Under the pieces are notes generated by a model that saw nothing but the letters and a program-made list of their open reading frames with translations, did no database searches and was not told the DNA's origin. Positions 24,855 through 33,641 of a stretch of 57,561 bases of DNA are shown piece by piece. The DNA comes from CAZTHK01 sp964613215 (lineage in GTDB: Bacteria > Krumholzibacteriota > Krumholzibacteriia > Krumholzibacteriales > CAZTHK01): positions 1 to 57,561 of the forward strand of contig CAZTHK010000023.1 of the NCBI GenBank assembly GCA_964613215.1, in the 5' to 3' direction. Numbering within the stretch: position 1 is the first letter of the stretch; each line of letters opens with the position of its first letter. The position numbers and the translations under genes are program-made.

Positions 24855-25562
24855 TCAAGTTTTATCCTTTATCCCCCGGTCATTCCGGCCCGGTGTTACT
24901 CCTTCGGGAAAACTATCTTCAGCCTGATAAACAGAGTTCCAGAACATGTACTCATACCGGCTGGATGTTATGAAAGCCCTGCTCAGTTTATCGTACCGGA
25001 AATCTTCTCTTATACCATCCACCAGCCTCCTTATCCTTTTTACCAGGGCAATATAATCCTCCTCCAGATAGCAGGATGCCCACCGCCGGTACAAACCATT
25101 CTCGAGCTTATCTATCCTCTTCCTGTGATACCGCGCAATTTCAAGATAGGACCAGTAGCAGGGAAGTGCCGCAGCTAATCCCTCCTGGAAAGATTCAAGG
25201 GAAGAGGTGGAGAGGAGAAAACTGACATAGGAGACGCCCGCCGGTAACATCTCCTGCCCTTCAGCCTGCCGGATGGTAAGCCCCATATCTTCCAGGAAGT
25301 TCCTGTAGCCCTCGAATTCCCCTGTTGATTCAGTATATGCTATATCGACCAGCTCTCTCATAGTGGCTTGATCCTCCGCTCTGGATGCCAGAAGAGCGAA
25401 GTTCCTTATGGAAGCGATCAGGTAGTTGTAGTCCTGAAGGATATAGAACTTGAATTTCTGCCGGGGAAGTGTTCCCCGGAACAGCTCCTCTACAAATGGA
25501 TGGACATAGATCTTCTCCCAGATATGCCGGGCGTCCTGTTTCAGCCTCTCAGAGAGATTCAT
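24855..25562 (-). CDS. tenA: TenA-family aminopyrimidine aminohydrolase (thiaminase II type)
   Basis: This 235-residue, all-helical protein has TenA landmarks: H-P-F-V-E-E-L-F-R-G-T-L near residue 22, then F-K-F-Y-I-L-Q-D-Y-N-Y-L, the L-P-A-G-V-S-Y-V-S-F-L region in the middle, and A-A-L-P-C-Y-W-S-Y with the catalytic cysteine near residue 133. TenA recovers hydroxymethylpyrimidine from thiamin breakdown products. The start overlaps the stop of the upstream ThiD-methyltransferase gene by 4 bases (ATGA), which couples the two in thiamin salvage. Confidence 0.9.
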   Translation of the reverse strand: MNLSERLKQDARHIWEKIYVHPFVEELFRGTLPRQKFKFYILQDYNYLIASIRNFALLASRAEDQATMRELVDIAYTESTGEFEGYRNFLEDMGLTIRQAEGQEMLPAGVSYVSFLLSTSSLESFQEGLAAALPCYWSYLEIARYHRKRIDKLENGLYRRWASCYLEEDYIALVKRIRRLVDGIREDFRYDKLSRAFITSSRYEYMFWNSVYQAEDSFPEGVTPGRNDRGIKDKT

Positions 25563-27022
25563 GGCTTCCTCGCTCTTATCACTACGAAGTCACCCTTCTT
25601 GTAACCCCTGACCGGCCTTTCTATCCCTTCCTCCGTATATCTGGGGTGCCTGGTTAACGTCTGGACATACTCCAGGCCGGTAAATCCAGCCTGCTCCAGC
25701 ATCCTTTTAGCATCCTCTATGGAAATCCACCGGGCCCCCTTTATGAATTTCACCGGGTACGGATTCTCCGGAGACCTCCCCGGGTCGAACTGTCCCTGCA
25801 GTCTGGCCAGATCGTAGAGCATGGAATAGGAACCTTCCCGGGGGAGGAATGATACTATCAGATACCCTCCCCTGCGCAGAATCCTGAAAGATTCCCTCAA
25901 TGCTTTCAGGGGATCGGTGCAGTAGCTTAGAACGGTGGAGAGTAACACTGTGTCGAACTTCCCGCCGGGATGGGGGATATCTTCGGCAGTTCCTGTTTTC
26001 ACATCTATTCCCCTCTCCCTAGCCAGCTCGGCCATACCTCCGGAGGGCTCTACTCCCATCTTTACCCCCAGCCTGGAGGCGAACAGACCGCTGCCCACTC
26101 CTATACTGATAGCATTCTCCGGGCCGGGGAAGAGTTCCTTCTCTGCCAGCAATTCTGATTCAAAGATATTCCTGTTCTTGCTGAACCAGAAATCAAAATC
26201 CCCGGCTTCATCTTCAAAGGCAGAGGCCGGCCTGGGGGCTATATTATGATAGAGGGGACCGAAACCCCTTCCGATTTCAGGAGCGTTTTCTATGGCTCTG
26301 GTAATATAATCCTTTGCAATCCTGACCGAGTCCGGGAGACTTTCCCCCCTGGCAAGGGAAGCGGCAATTGCAGAAGAGAGGGTACACCCGGTGCCGTGTG
26401 TGTTCCTGCTGTCCATCCTCTCCGATTCAAAGGTGCTGTATTTGCCATTGCTGAAAAGAATGTCTATGGCGCTATCCTCCTTCAGATGCCCCCCCTTGAT
26501 AAGTACATTCTCCGCTCCCATTCCGGCTATCTTTTCCGCTGCTTTACGGGCATCTTCTATAATAGAAATCTTTGTTCCGGAAATAATCTCAGCCTCTTCG
26601 GCATTGGGGGTTACCAGCCAGGCCAGGGGAAGCAGATCCTCTACCAGTGTTTTTTCCGCCTCCTCCTTCAGCAGCCTGCTGCCACTCTTGGAAACCATCA
26701 CCGGATCAAGCACCAGATTGCCGATCCCGTGTTTTTTCACCCTGCCCGCTATTACTTTGATAATTTCCACACTGGATACCATTCCGGTTTTTGCAGCACC
26801 ACACCCCATATCCTCCATAATCATATCTATCTGATCCCCCACCATCTCCGCATCTATATCCTGAATGGAGCGGACCCCGGTGGTATTCTGTGAGGTTATC
26901 GAAGTTATGGCCGAGACGCCGAAGACATTAAATGCCTGAAATGTCTTCAGATCCGCCTGTATCCCGGCACCTCCCCCCGAGTCGGACCCCGCAATGGTCA
27001 AGGCAATACCTTCATACTTCAT
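25559..27022 (-). CDS. thiD: ThiD (HMP/HMP-P kinase) fused to a SAM-dependent methyltransferase
   Basis: Residues 1-260 are a full ribokinase-type ThiD, with the A-G-S-D-S-G-G-G-A-G-I-Q-A-D motif at residues 11-24, the D-P-V-M-V-S-K-S-G motif and the N-T-H-G-T-G-C-T anion-hole signature near residue 212. Residues 290-487 are a class I methyltransferase of the Methyltransf_11 type, with S-I-G-V-G-S-G-L-F-A and the F-D-T-V-L-L-S-T-V-L-S-Y segment. ThiD phosphorylates hydroxymethylpyrimidine twice. ThiD is often fused to ThiE or TenA but I do not know of a common fusion to a methyltransferase. The linker continues without a break. AGGAGGG precedes the start. Confidence 0.88.
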   Translation of the reverse strand: MKYEGIALTIAGSDSGGGAGIQADLKTFQAFNVFGVSAITSITSQNTTGVRSIQDIDAEMVGDQIDMIMEDMGCGAAKTGMVSSVEIIKVIAGRVKKHGIGNLVLDPVMVSKSGSRLLKEEAEKTLVEDLLPLAWLVTPNAEEAEIISGTKISIIEDARKAAEKIAGMGAENVLIKGGHLKEDSAIDILFSNGKYSTFESERMDSRNTHGTGCTLSSAIAASLARGESLPDSVRIAKDYITRAIENAPEIGRGFGPLYHNIAPRPASAFEDEAGDFDFWFSKNRNIFESELLAEKELFPGPENAISIGVGSGLFASRLGVKMGVEPSGGMAELARERGIDVKTGTAEDIPHPGGKFDTVLLSTVLSYCTDPLKALRESFRILRRGGYLIVSFLPREGSYSMLYDLARLQGQFDPGRSPENPYPVKFIKGARWISIEDAKRMLEQAGFTGLEYVQTLTRHPRYTEEGIERPVRGYKKGDFVVIRARKP

Positions 27023-27400
27023 TCCACCCTCCTATTTCTTTACAGGCATCCCATCATAACTGTCAATTTCATGAAAACCGCACACCTCCATCACATATAA
27101 ATCCATCCGGTAACGGTAATCATATCAATATTGTCGAATGTTTATAAAACATTTTCCCGCCTCTGTTCCCATAACCCGGATTCCAGGAGATTATTCCCCT
27201 CTTTGAGCACCTCCTGCAGACCGGGCATTCTAACATGACAGGCAATCCAGTACAATACATATGCTGGAGTTTCCCGGTTCTTCGATCTGTACGGTTCCGG
27301 TGGTTGGTGTTTCAAAATCGCTGTACATATCGCCGGCCGGGGAAAACTTCAGCTCTGCGCCCCGGGCTCCATCTTTCTGACCCTCCGGGCCGGAAATCCA
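27023..27400. other. Intergenic region upstream of the thiamin-salvage operon
   Basis: This 378-base gap contains the ThiD Shine-Dalgarno (AGGAGGG). I looked for a TPP riboswitch on the minus strand and saw none of its conserved core. No promoter with good spacing, RNA gene or ORF with support was found. Confidence 0.5.
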
Positions 27401-28438
27401 TTATCCCTCCAACTCTCCTCCCATTTCCACTCCGTCAACCGGCGCTCCGCACCGGGGACAACTCCCATCCGGTCTGACCCGGTTTTCCATAACCTGGAAT
27501 CCGAACCGGCGAATAAGCATTTCCCCGCACTGGTGGCACACCGTACCGGTCTCATCGGGGATATTGCCCACATATATATACCGCAGCCCCGCCTTCTGTC
27601 CTATTTCCATGGCCCGGCTCAGGGTATCACAGGGGGTGGGGGGCAGATCATTCATCTGATAGCCCGGGGAGAAACGGCTGATGTGCCAGGGTGTTTCCAC
27701 TCCCAGCCGGCTGGCCACGAAACCGGCAGCTTTCCCCAGCTCTTCATCGCTGTCGTTTATGCCGGGGATAATAAGGGTGGTCACCTCCAGCCATATGTCC
27801 ATCTCTTTCATTCTCTCCATACTCTCCAGCACCGGTTGAAGTTTGGCCCCCACATACTCACGGTAGGTTTCCTCACGGAAGGCTTTGAGATCAACGTTGG
27901 CTGCATCCAGGTAAGGCCGGAACAACTCCAGCATCTCTCCGGTCATATAGCCATTGGTCACATAGATGTTTTTCAGTCCCTCCTGACTGGCCAGCCGGGC
28001 TGTGTCATAGCTGTACTCGAAGAAGATGGTCGGCTCGGTGTAGGTGTAGGCAATGCTCCGGCAACCGGCGTTTTTTGCTGCTTCGACAATCTGCCGGGGG
28101 CTGGCCTGCTCTCCCATGACCAGATGGCGCCTGCTTACCTGCTGGGAGATATCCCAGTTCTGACACCATTTGCATCTGAAGTTGCAGCCCGCTGTGGCCA
28201 TGGAGTAGGCACGTAATCCCGGATGAAAGTGGAAAAGCGGTTTCTTTTCCACCGGATCAGCATGTTGTGCGATGGTTCGCCCGTATACCAGAGTGTAAAG
28301 GATCCCCTCCCGGTTCTCCCGAACCCGGCAGATACCTTTCTTCCCTTCGGTTATGACACACCTGCGGGCGCAAAGATCACAGCGAAGCTTCTCTCCGGCC
28401 ATTTTCCGGTATAACATTGCCTCCTTTTGATTATCCAT
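27401..28438 (-). CDS. amrS: AmmeMemoRadiSam-type radical SAM protein (PflA-like, AmrS)
   Basis: This 345-residue protein has an N-terminal Cys set (C-D-L-C-A-R-R-C, then G-I-C-R-V-R) typical of the AmrS/COG1180 group, the radical SAM motif C-N-F-R-C-K-W-C near residue 85 and a C-terminal zinc-ribbon-like tail (C-H-Q-C near 295 and C-P-R-C near 330). The family usually co-occurs with Memo and AMMECR1 proteins; neither is near here. The reaction is unknown. Related PflA enzymes generate a glycyl radical, but no glycyl radical enzyme is nearby. GGAAGGGG precedes the ATG. Confidence 0.85.
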   Translation of the reverse strand: MDNQKEAMLYRKMAGEKLRCDLCARRCVITEGKKGICRVRENREGILYTLVYGRTIAQHADPVEKKPLFHFHPGLRAYSMATAGCNFRCKWCQNWDISQQVSRRHLVMGEQASPRQIVEAAKNAGCRSIAYTYTEPTIFFEYSYDTARLASQEGLKNIYVTNGYMTGEMLELFRPYLDAANVDLKAFREETYREYVGAKLQPVLESMERMKEMDIWLEVTTLIIPGINDSDEELGKAAGFVASRLGVETPWHISRFSPGYQMNDLPPTPCDTLSRAMEIGQKAGLRYIYVGNIPDETGTVCHQCGEMLIRRFGFQVMENRVRPDGSCPRCGAPVDGVEMGGELEG

Positions 28439-28764
28439 CTCATCCCCTTCCTTTTCCGTATTTTCAGAATTTGCCCGAGTTGATTTTCCTCTCCCGCCCT
28501 CCCCCTTCGATAAGCCTCACCGCTCCACCCTCCATCCTTCCCGCTCACCCTTCCCCGGACATGCAATTCCGCTGCGTCATACTCACACACAGGTTGAGTT
28601 GTGGTTTGCTCTGATAAAATTCCCCGGCATGGAATTATAATAATACTAATAATCATAATAATTGAAAGTGTTTTCTTCCGGCACAGTACAGGGGCCCCTG
28701 CCTCCCTTCAGGACAGATAAAGAGTGTTCCTGAAACAGAAAGTGCTGTAATAAACAACTAATTG

Positions 28765-28792
28765 TTGATTGTTGAACGAATTTTTGTATTAT
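28765..28792 (+). promoter_or_regulatory. Candidate promoter of nadA
   Basis: TTGATT (28765-28770), 16 bases and TATTAT (28787-28792) lie about 58 bases upstream of the nadA start. The remaining bases of 28439-28849 hold no other recognisable feature. Confidence 0.4.
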
Positions 28793-28849
28793 CCATTTAA
28801 GCGGAGGATGATTGCCGGCGGAGTGGTAAATTCCGAGGGAAGGAATAAG

Positions 28850-29764
28850 ATGTCTTGGAAAGCTGAACTTGGGGAAAAGATCGAAAAGCTCAAACAGGAA
28901 AAGAATGCTGTAATACTGGCCCATAACTATCAGCCCCCCGAGATTCAGGACACAGGGGATTATCTGGGAGATTCGCTGGAACTCAGCCGTCTGGTCCAGG
29001 ACCTCCCCCAGGAGATCATCCTCTTCTGCGGGGTCCACTTCATGGCCGAAACAGCAGCCATACTCTCACCGGAGAAGAAGGTCATACTTCCCGAGCCCTC
29101 AGCCGGCTGCCCCCTGGCCGATACCATCACCCCGGAAGGCCTGAGGGATCTCCAGAGCCGTCACCCCGGGGCATCCACGGTGATGTATATCAACTCGCCG
29201 GCAACGGTCAAGGCGGAGACCGATATCTGTTGCACTTCGGCCAATGCGGAAGCGGTAATAAGGTCTATATCTCCGGACAATGATATAATATTCGGACCGG
29301 ATAAAAACCTGGGGCAGTGGGTGGCTTCAACCACCGGGCGCAACCTGATCCTGTGGGAGGGCTGCTGTCCTCCCCATCAGAAGATACTCCCCGGAAAGAT
29401 TCGGGAACTGCGCAGGAAGCATCCTGATGCGGTGGTGATGGTACATCCGGAGGTCCCTCCTCCATCCGCCGGTGAAGCAGACCAGGTGCTGGGCACCGGG
29501 GGGATGATCAGATATGCCTCCCGCAGCAAAGCTTCCACATTTCTGGTAGGCACCGAGCCGGGAATGTGCTACCGGCTCAAGACCCTGATGCCGGACAAGA
29601 CCTTCATCCCGGTGTCGGAAGAGGCCATCTGCGAAGACATGAAAAGGATTACCCCGGAAAAAGTTTACCACTCCCTCCGGTCTCAACAGCCGGTGGTTAC
29701 GGTGCCTCCCGGCATAGCGGATGGGGCCCGGTCGGCCATAGAGAAAATGGTAGCCATCACCTGA
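28850..29764 (+). CDS. nadA: Quinolinate synthase A
   Basis: This 304-residue protein matches NadA in length and sequence. It has the early I-L-A-H-N-Y-Q-P-P-E-I-Q motif and D-Y-x-G-D-S. The three cysteines that hold its [4Fe-4S] cluster lie in L-F-C-G-V-H-F-M-A-E, W-E-G-C-C-P-P-H-Q and E-E-A-I-C-E-D-M. The enzyme makes quinolinate from iminoaspartate and dihydroxyacetone phosphate for NAD. I chose the ATG at 28850, preceded by GAGGGAAGGA, over an upstream ATG without a ribosome binding site. nadB and nadC are not in the window. Confidence 0.95.
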   Translation: MSWKAELGEKIEKLKQEKNAVILAHNYQPPEIQDTGDYLGDSLELSRLVQDLPQEIILFCGVHFMAETAAILSPEKKVILPEPSAGCPLADTITPEGLRDLQSRHPGASTVMYINSPATVKAETDICCTSANAEAVIRSISPDNDIIFGPDKNLGQWVASTTGRNLILWEGCCPPHQKILPGKIRELRRKHPDAVVMVHPEVPPPSAGEADQVLGTGGMIRYASRSKASTFLVGTEPGMCYRLKTLMPDKTFIPVSEEAICEDMKRITPEKVYHSLRSQQPVVTVPPGIADGARSAIEKMVAIT

Positions 29765-29805
29765 GATCAACATCCAGCCGCTGTCAGAACCGTTCCATAA
29801 ATCCC

Positions 29806-29834
29806 TTGACTAATAAAGGATATTCAAATAGACA
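29806..29834 (+). promoter_or_regulatory. Candidate promoter of the porin gene
   Basis: TTGACT (29806-29811), 17 bases and TAGACA (29829-29834) lie 50 bases before the start codon. The -10 element is weak. Confidence 0.35.
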
Positions 29835-29883
29835 GGTAGAGAGTTTTGTGCAGCAGTTTTTTATACTAACCGAGGAGGTGGAG

Positions 29884-31125
29884 ATGAAACTCAGCATCAG
29901 CATTATTTTAACCGCACTGCTGCTGCTGGCGCCATTGGCAGCCATAGAGGCCGGGGAACCTTCCTATTCATTCGAATTCAGCGGCTTCTTCAAGGGGGAT
30001 CTGGTCTATGACCAGACCAGAACCTCCCATGGAGATTTCTCCATATGGGTGGTGCCATACGGAGACACCAGGGATAACACTCTCAACATGACAGCCAGGG
30101 AGACCCGTCTGGGACTCAACTTCTGGTGGGACAGTGAGGATATCCGCACCGATGCGCGGCTGGAATTCGATTACTACGGTTTGGGGGCTGCTCCCAGGGG
30201 ATACAACGCCATGGAGAACAAGGCCGCTCCCATGCTCAGACACGCATATCTGAAATTAACCAGGGGGAAGGTATCCATCCTGGCCGGTCAGACCAGCGAT
30301 GTCATCTCCCCTCTGGTCCCCACCACAGTCAATTACACCGTAGCATGGGGCCAGGGTAACATAGGCTACCGCCGCCCTCAGTTCCGCCTTACCACCCGGG
30401 CAGATATAGCTGAGAGGGCAGGCGTCAAGCTCGACCTGGCGGTAGCACGTAACCTCGGTTCCGATCTGGACGACTCCGGAATAGATGCCGGTGCCGACGC
30501 CGCCCTTCCGGTAATCCAGGGCCGGCTTGGCTTCTCTTCGGAATTTTCTGATGAAGGGATGGTATCCCTGGGCATCTCCGGTCACTATGGCCAGGAGAAG
30601 TACGGTACCGGGGATTCCATGGATGTGGAGTCATGGTCGGTCAACGCCGATGCCAGGCTGATTATAACACCTGAGATCTGCCTCTCCGGCGAATTCTTCA
30701 GCGGTCAGAATCTGGGAACATACATGGGTGGCATTCTGCAGAGTGTCAATCCCATGAACAGCGAGATAGCATCCATGGGAGGCTGGGGAATGCTCTCGGT
30801 CAAACCGGCATCCGCCCTGACCATCAATGCGGGATACTCATTCGAAGACCCCGATGACGCCGATTTCCTGGTGCCGGAGACGGTCCCGGGATCAGCGGGT
30901 GCTCCGGCTTTCAGTTTCAGGGATAAAAACATCATGGTCTTCGGCAACCTGATGTATGGAATTACCGGCAACGTAACCGGAATGCTGGAATTTGCCTATC
31001 TTAACACCGAATACTTGAGCAAGGTCTATGAGGGACCCGGTCCTGATTATGAATTGACCGGTTCGGAAAAAGCCGAGTACGACGATTTCCAGGTAAGGTT
31101 CGCCCTGAAGGCGGCAATAAAGTAG
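29884..31125 (+). CDS. Putative outer-membrane porin (DcaP-like beta-barrel)
   Basis: This 413-residue exported protein starts with a clear signal peptide (M-K-L-S-I-S-I-I-L, A-L-L-L-L-A-P-L-A-A-I-E-A-G). The mature part begins with an F-S-G-F-F-K-G-D-L strand and alternates polar and aromatic residues, as in trimeric DcaP-like porins. A typical motif is R-H-A-Y-L-K-L-T-R-G-K-V-S-I-L-A-G-Q. It indicates an outer membrane and diffusion of an unknown solute. The C-terminus ends in K rather than the common aromatic residue. The ATG has GAGGAGG upstream. A strong terminator follows. The longer frame starting at 29566 runs through nadA and is not used. Confidence 0.8.
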   Translation: MKLSISIILTALLLLAPLAAIEAGEPSYSFEFSGFFKGDLVYDQTRTSHGDFSIWVVPYGDTRDNTLNMTARETRLGLNFWWDSEDIRTDARLEFDYYGLGAAPRGYNAMENKAAPMLRHAYLKLTRGKVSILAGQTSDVISPLVPTTVNYTVAWGQGNIGYRRPQFRLTTRADIAERAGVKLDLAVARNLGSDLDDSGIDAGADAALPVIQGRLGFSSEFSDEGMVSLGISGHYGQEKYGTGDSMDVESWSVNADARLIITPEICLSGEFFSGQNLGTYMGGILQSVNPMNSEIASMGGWGMLSVKPASALTINAGYSFEDPDDADFLVPETVPGSAGAPAFSFRDKNIMVFGNLMYGITGNVTGMLEFAYLNTEYLSKVYEGPGPDYELTGSEKAEYDDFQVRFALKAAIK

Positions 31126-31145
31126 ACCCCGGAGAATAAAAACAT

Positions 31146-31188
31146 ACCGGGCGGGGGAAGCGGAATACAACATTCCCCGCCCGGTTTT
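31146..31188 (+). terminator. Rho-independent terminator after the porin gene
   Basis: ACCGGGCGGGG (31146-31156) and CCCCGCCCGGT (31174-31184) form a perfect 11-bp stem followed by a short T run, 20 bases behind the porin stop. The rest of 31189-31415 holds nothing I recognise. Confidence 0.85.
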
Positions 31189-31415
31189 CATATTGCTTAA
31201 CATAAATTCCCGTAGTGACCGCTTGGTCGAGTAGTTCATAAATATGGCAGCTCTCTCCCCCGACTGAATGCTAATTAATACGTTAATGATTATACCTGTC
31301 TCGAATTTCCGGTGACTTCATTACATTCATAAAATTATAACCATGGCCGGCAAATTTTATCAGCATGCCCGTTGCCCAAAAGTGGTTATTCAATTTATGA
31401 ATTGATCTGGTTAGA

Positions 31416-32873
31416 TCAGCCCGGAAGTTTATCCATACCGGCTCTCCGCCCCTCCTCTGTGATGATCTCCCTGAGCTGTTCCGCTACCGCTTCGCTCAGA
31501 GGTTCCGGCCGGTGTTCCGCCAGCAGTGCATCCACCCTGTCCGCCGCCCTATCCAGGGCAGTTGACCGCCCTCCCCTCTCCCATTCATCCAGAGCGGAAC
31601 GGTCGATTACCGGATGGGGGTAGTAAGACTCCCGGCGGTACCATTTCATGGTGTGGGGCAGGGAGAGGAACTCCTTGCTTTCCAATGCATCTTCTATCTT
31701 ATCCATGGCCAGGGGATCATCCCTGAACTCTATCCCCCTGTTCAGCCTCAGAGCCATCCCGCATATCTCATGGTCAAGAACCAGTTTCTCCAGGCTCTGG
31801 CAGGATTCGAATTCCAGCATTCCCGGACCGGATACATTATTGATTCCGCTGGCCGCAGCCAGGACAGCCCCCATGGCGCTCTCCATTCCGGCCTGATAAT
31901 CCACCCGCTTGGAATCGCTCAATCCCATATAGGCATGGGTGGGCAACCCCAGGTGCTTGCCCACCTCTGCGTATGCTCCGTCTATCATCTGGGTCTCCAC
32001 CGCTCCCATGGGGGTAGTGCCCTTCCTCATGTCAAAGAATGCCGGCGAGCCGCCGTAAATCACCGGCGCCCCGGGTCCTGCCAGCTGATGAATCACCACC
32101 CCGCTTAAACTTTCAGCGCAGTGTTGGACCACTGCCCCGGCGAGGGTAACCGGAGCGGTGGCTCCGGTCAGGGGCATGGAAACCAGCTCCGCGGGCAGGC
32201 CGGTGCGGGCGCAGTCGATCAATGCCTGACAGGTCAGGTTGCTCCACTTCAGGGGAGGAGAGGGACAGCAGTCGAATATCGCCATGGGTTTTTCCCTCAG
32301 TTGATCATCCCCTCCGGCCACAGCCGAAAGCATGGTGTGCATCACATTGAATCCGCTCACCTCGAAGGTACCGGTAACTACAGGTTTCTCAGAGTAAATA
32401 AGGGCTATATATAAACGGTACCGGTCCGCTATCCCCTCAGGCACGTCTCCGGGGATCACCCCGGTACTCTGAGCGGCATAGTTGGGCAGTGCATCTGTAA
32501 GGGTGGCAAATTTTACCAGATCCCCGGTTTCCGGGGCCCTGATTTCATCCTTCCTGTAATCGTATATCCGCAGGGCCGCCGACCCGGGATTGAAGTGCAC
32601 CCTGTCCCCTCCCAGGTTCATGGCCGCCTCGCCCCGGCGGTTGAATACCTCTATCTCGCCGGGAGCGGATTTCAGGGCTTCCTCCACCAGATTGGAGGGG
32701 ATAAACACCCGCCCCTCCTTACTCTCCACTCTGGCGCCCGCCCCCCTCAGAATCTCGGTTGCTTCCCGGTGTTCTACGAATATACCCACCTTCTCCATTA
32801 TCATCAACGCCTCTTCTACTATCCTGCTGCGCTGCCGGCTGGTGAACCAGGAAATCCTGGGAATCAAACTCAT
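31416..32873 (-). CDS. MttB-superfamily methylamine/betaine:corrinoid methyltransferase (non-pyrrolysine)
   Basis: This 485-residue protein belongs to the trimethylamine methyltransferase (MttB) superfamily. The TIM-barrel landmarks include H-F-N-P-G-S-A-A-L-R, a P-A-E-L-V-S-M-P-L-T-G-A-T-A-P segment and Y-G-G-S-P-A-F-F-D. No in-frame TAG is present, so it is one of the non-Pyl members such as the glycine betaine, proline betaine or carnitine methyltransferases. It should move a methyl group from an unidentified quaternary amine to the corrinoid protein encoded at 34648. It is the last gene of a four-gene corrinoid group on the minus strand. Confidence 0.88.
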   Translation of the reverse strand: MSLIPRISWFTSRQRSRIVEEALMIMEKVGIFVEHREATEILRGAGARVESKEGRVFIPSNLVEEALKSAPGEIEVFNRRGEAAMNLGGDRVHFNPGSAALRIYDYRKDEIRAPETGDLVKFATLTDALPNYAAQSTGVIPGDVPEGIADRYRLYIALIYSEKPVVTGTFEVSGFNVMHTMLSAVAGGDDQLREKPMAIFDCCPSPPLKWSNLTCQALIDCARTGLPAELVSMPLTGATAPVTLAGAVVQHCAESLSGVVIHQLAGPGAPVIYGGSPAFFDMRKGTTPMGAVETQMIDGAYAEVGKHLGLPTHAYMGLSDSKRVDYQAGMESAMGAVLAAASGINNVSGPGMLEFESCQSLEKLVLDHEICGMALRLNRGIEFRDDPLAMDKIEDALESKEFLSLPHTMKWYRRESYYPHPVIDRSALDEWERGGRSTALDRAADRVDALLAEHRPEPLSEAVAEQLREIITEEGRRAGMDKLPG

Positions 32874-32927
32874 TTTTTCCTCTCTCTTTTGATATCAGCC
32901 CGCCCCTCTCCGGGGATAACATAATTC

Positions 32928-33617
32928 CTAATCCCCCATCCGGTCCGGGCAATCCTTGTAATCACACCTTCCGCATGAATCGCTGCTCCTCAGCCGGGAG
33001 GGCTTTCTGGCTACATGGACGGCGAAGGAGACTGATTTGCGGGGAATCATCATGCAGCTGGGAGAAAGTTTCACTCCGATCTTCTCCGCAGGCAGCAGTT
33101 CGAAGACAGCCCTCTGCTCCGACACATCCCAGGGTCCGTAGCCGGGGCTGGCCCGCCGGGATGTCTTCAGTCCATCCCGGGAAACCCGTTCCGCTATGAC
33201 CCGGTCGATGGAGCCGGCGGTTGCATCGGCAGCCACCGACCCGGCCGTATCCAGGGCCACCGCATCCAGCAGCCTGTCTGCGGAGAAGAGCTCTGCCACC
33301 TTCTCCTCCAGCCCCTCCCCTATGGTACATATACAGAATGCCATCCGTTTCTTATCCGCGAACATATCCGAACCGGGCAATGCCTTGCCCGGTACCACAG
33401 CATAGACGCCGCGCGGCTCTATCAGCTTCCCTGCTTCTTCCAGGGCAAGGTCAACCGCTTCATTGACCAGTTTTATCCTGTGGGTATCCTTTACTTTCCT
33501 GAATCTCAGAAACCGCTCTATCTCATTCCGGTTTATTTCTATATCCAGATGATCGAGTATTACAGGCTGTGAATTATCATTCATAACATTAACCCGGAAC
33601 AGGTCACCATCCGTCAC
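32928..33617 (-). CDS. Vitamin B12-dependent methionine synthase activation-domain-like protein
   Basis: This 229-residue protein corresponds to the stand-alone MetH activation domain. Landmarks are the R-F-L-R-F-R-K start, F-C-I-C-T-I-G near residue 94, the D-T-A-G-S-V-A-A-D-A segment, the S-P-G-Y-G-P-W-D motif and P-S-C-M-M-I-P-R-K-S-V-S-F. A C-terminal cysteine cluster, C-G-R-C-D-Y-K-D-C, may bind a metal or iron-sulfur centre. The domain binds SAM and remethylates or reactivates cob(II)alamin. An inner ATG at 33582 (M-N-D-N-S-Q) is another possible start. Context supports reactivation of the corrinoid protein of this locus. Confidence 0.85.
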   Translation of the reverse strand: MTDGDLFRVNVMNDNSQPVILDHLDIEINRNEIERFLRFRKVKDTHRIKLVNEAVDLALEEAGKLIEPRGVYAVVPGKALPGSDMFADKKRMAFCICTIGEGLEEKVAELFSADRLLDAVALDTAGSVAADATAGSIDRVIAERVSRDGLKTSRRASPGYGPWDVSEQRAVFELLPAEKIGVKLSPSCMMIPRKSVSFAVHVARKPSRLRSSDSCGRCDYKDCPDRMGD

Positions 33618-33641
33618 TTGCCCCCCCTATCATCCCTGCCT

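Noticed and set aside
27023..27400. Possible TPP riboswitch before thiD
   Set aside because: No conserved TPP core was found on the minus strand.
31416..32873. Pyrrolysine in the MttB-like gene
   Set aside because: No in-frame TAG interrupts the gene; it is complete without read-through.
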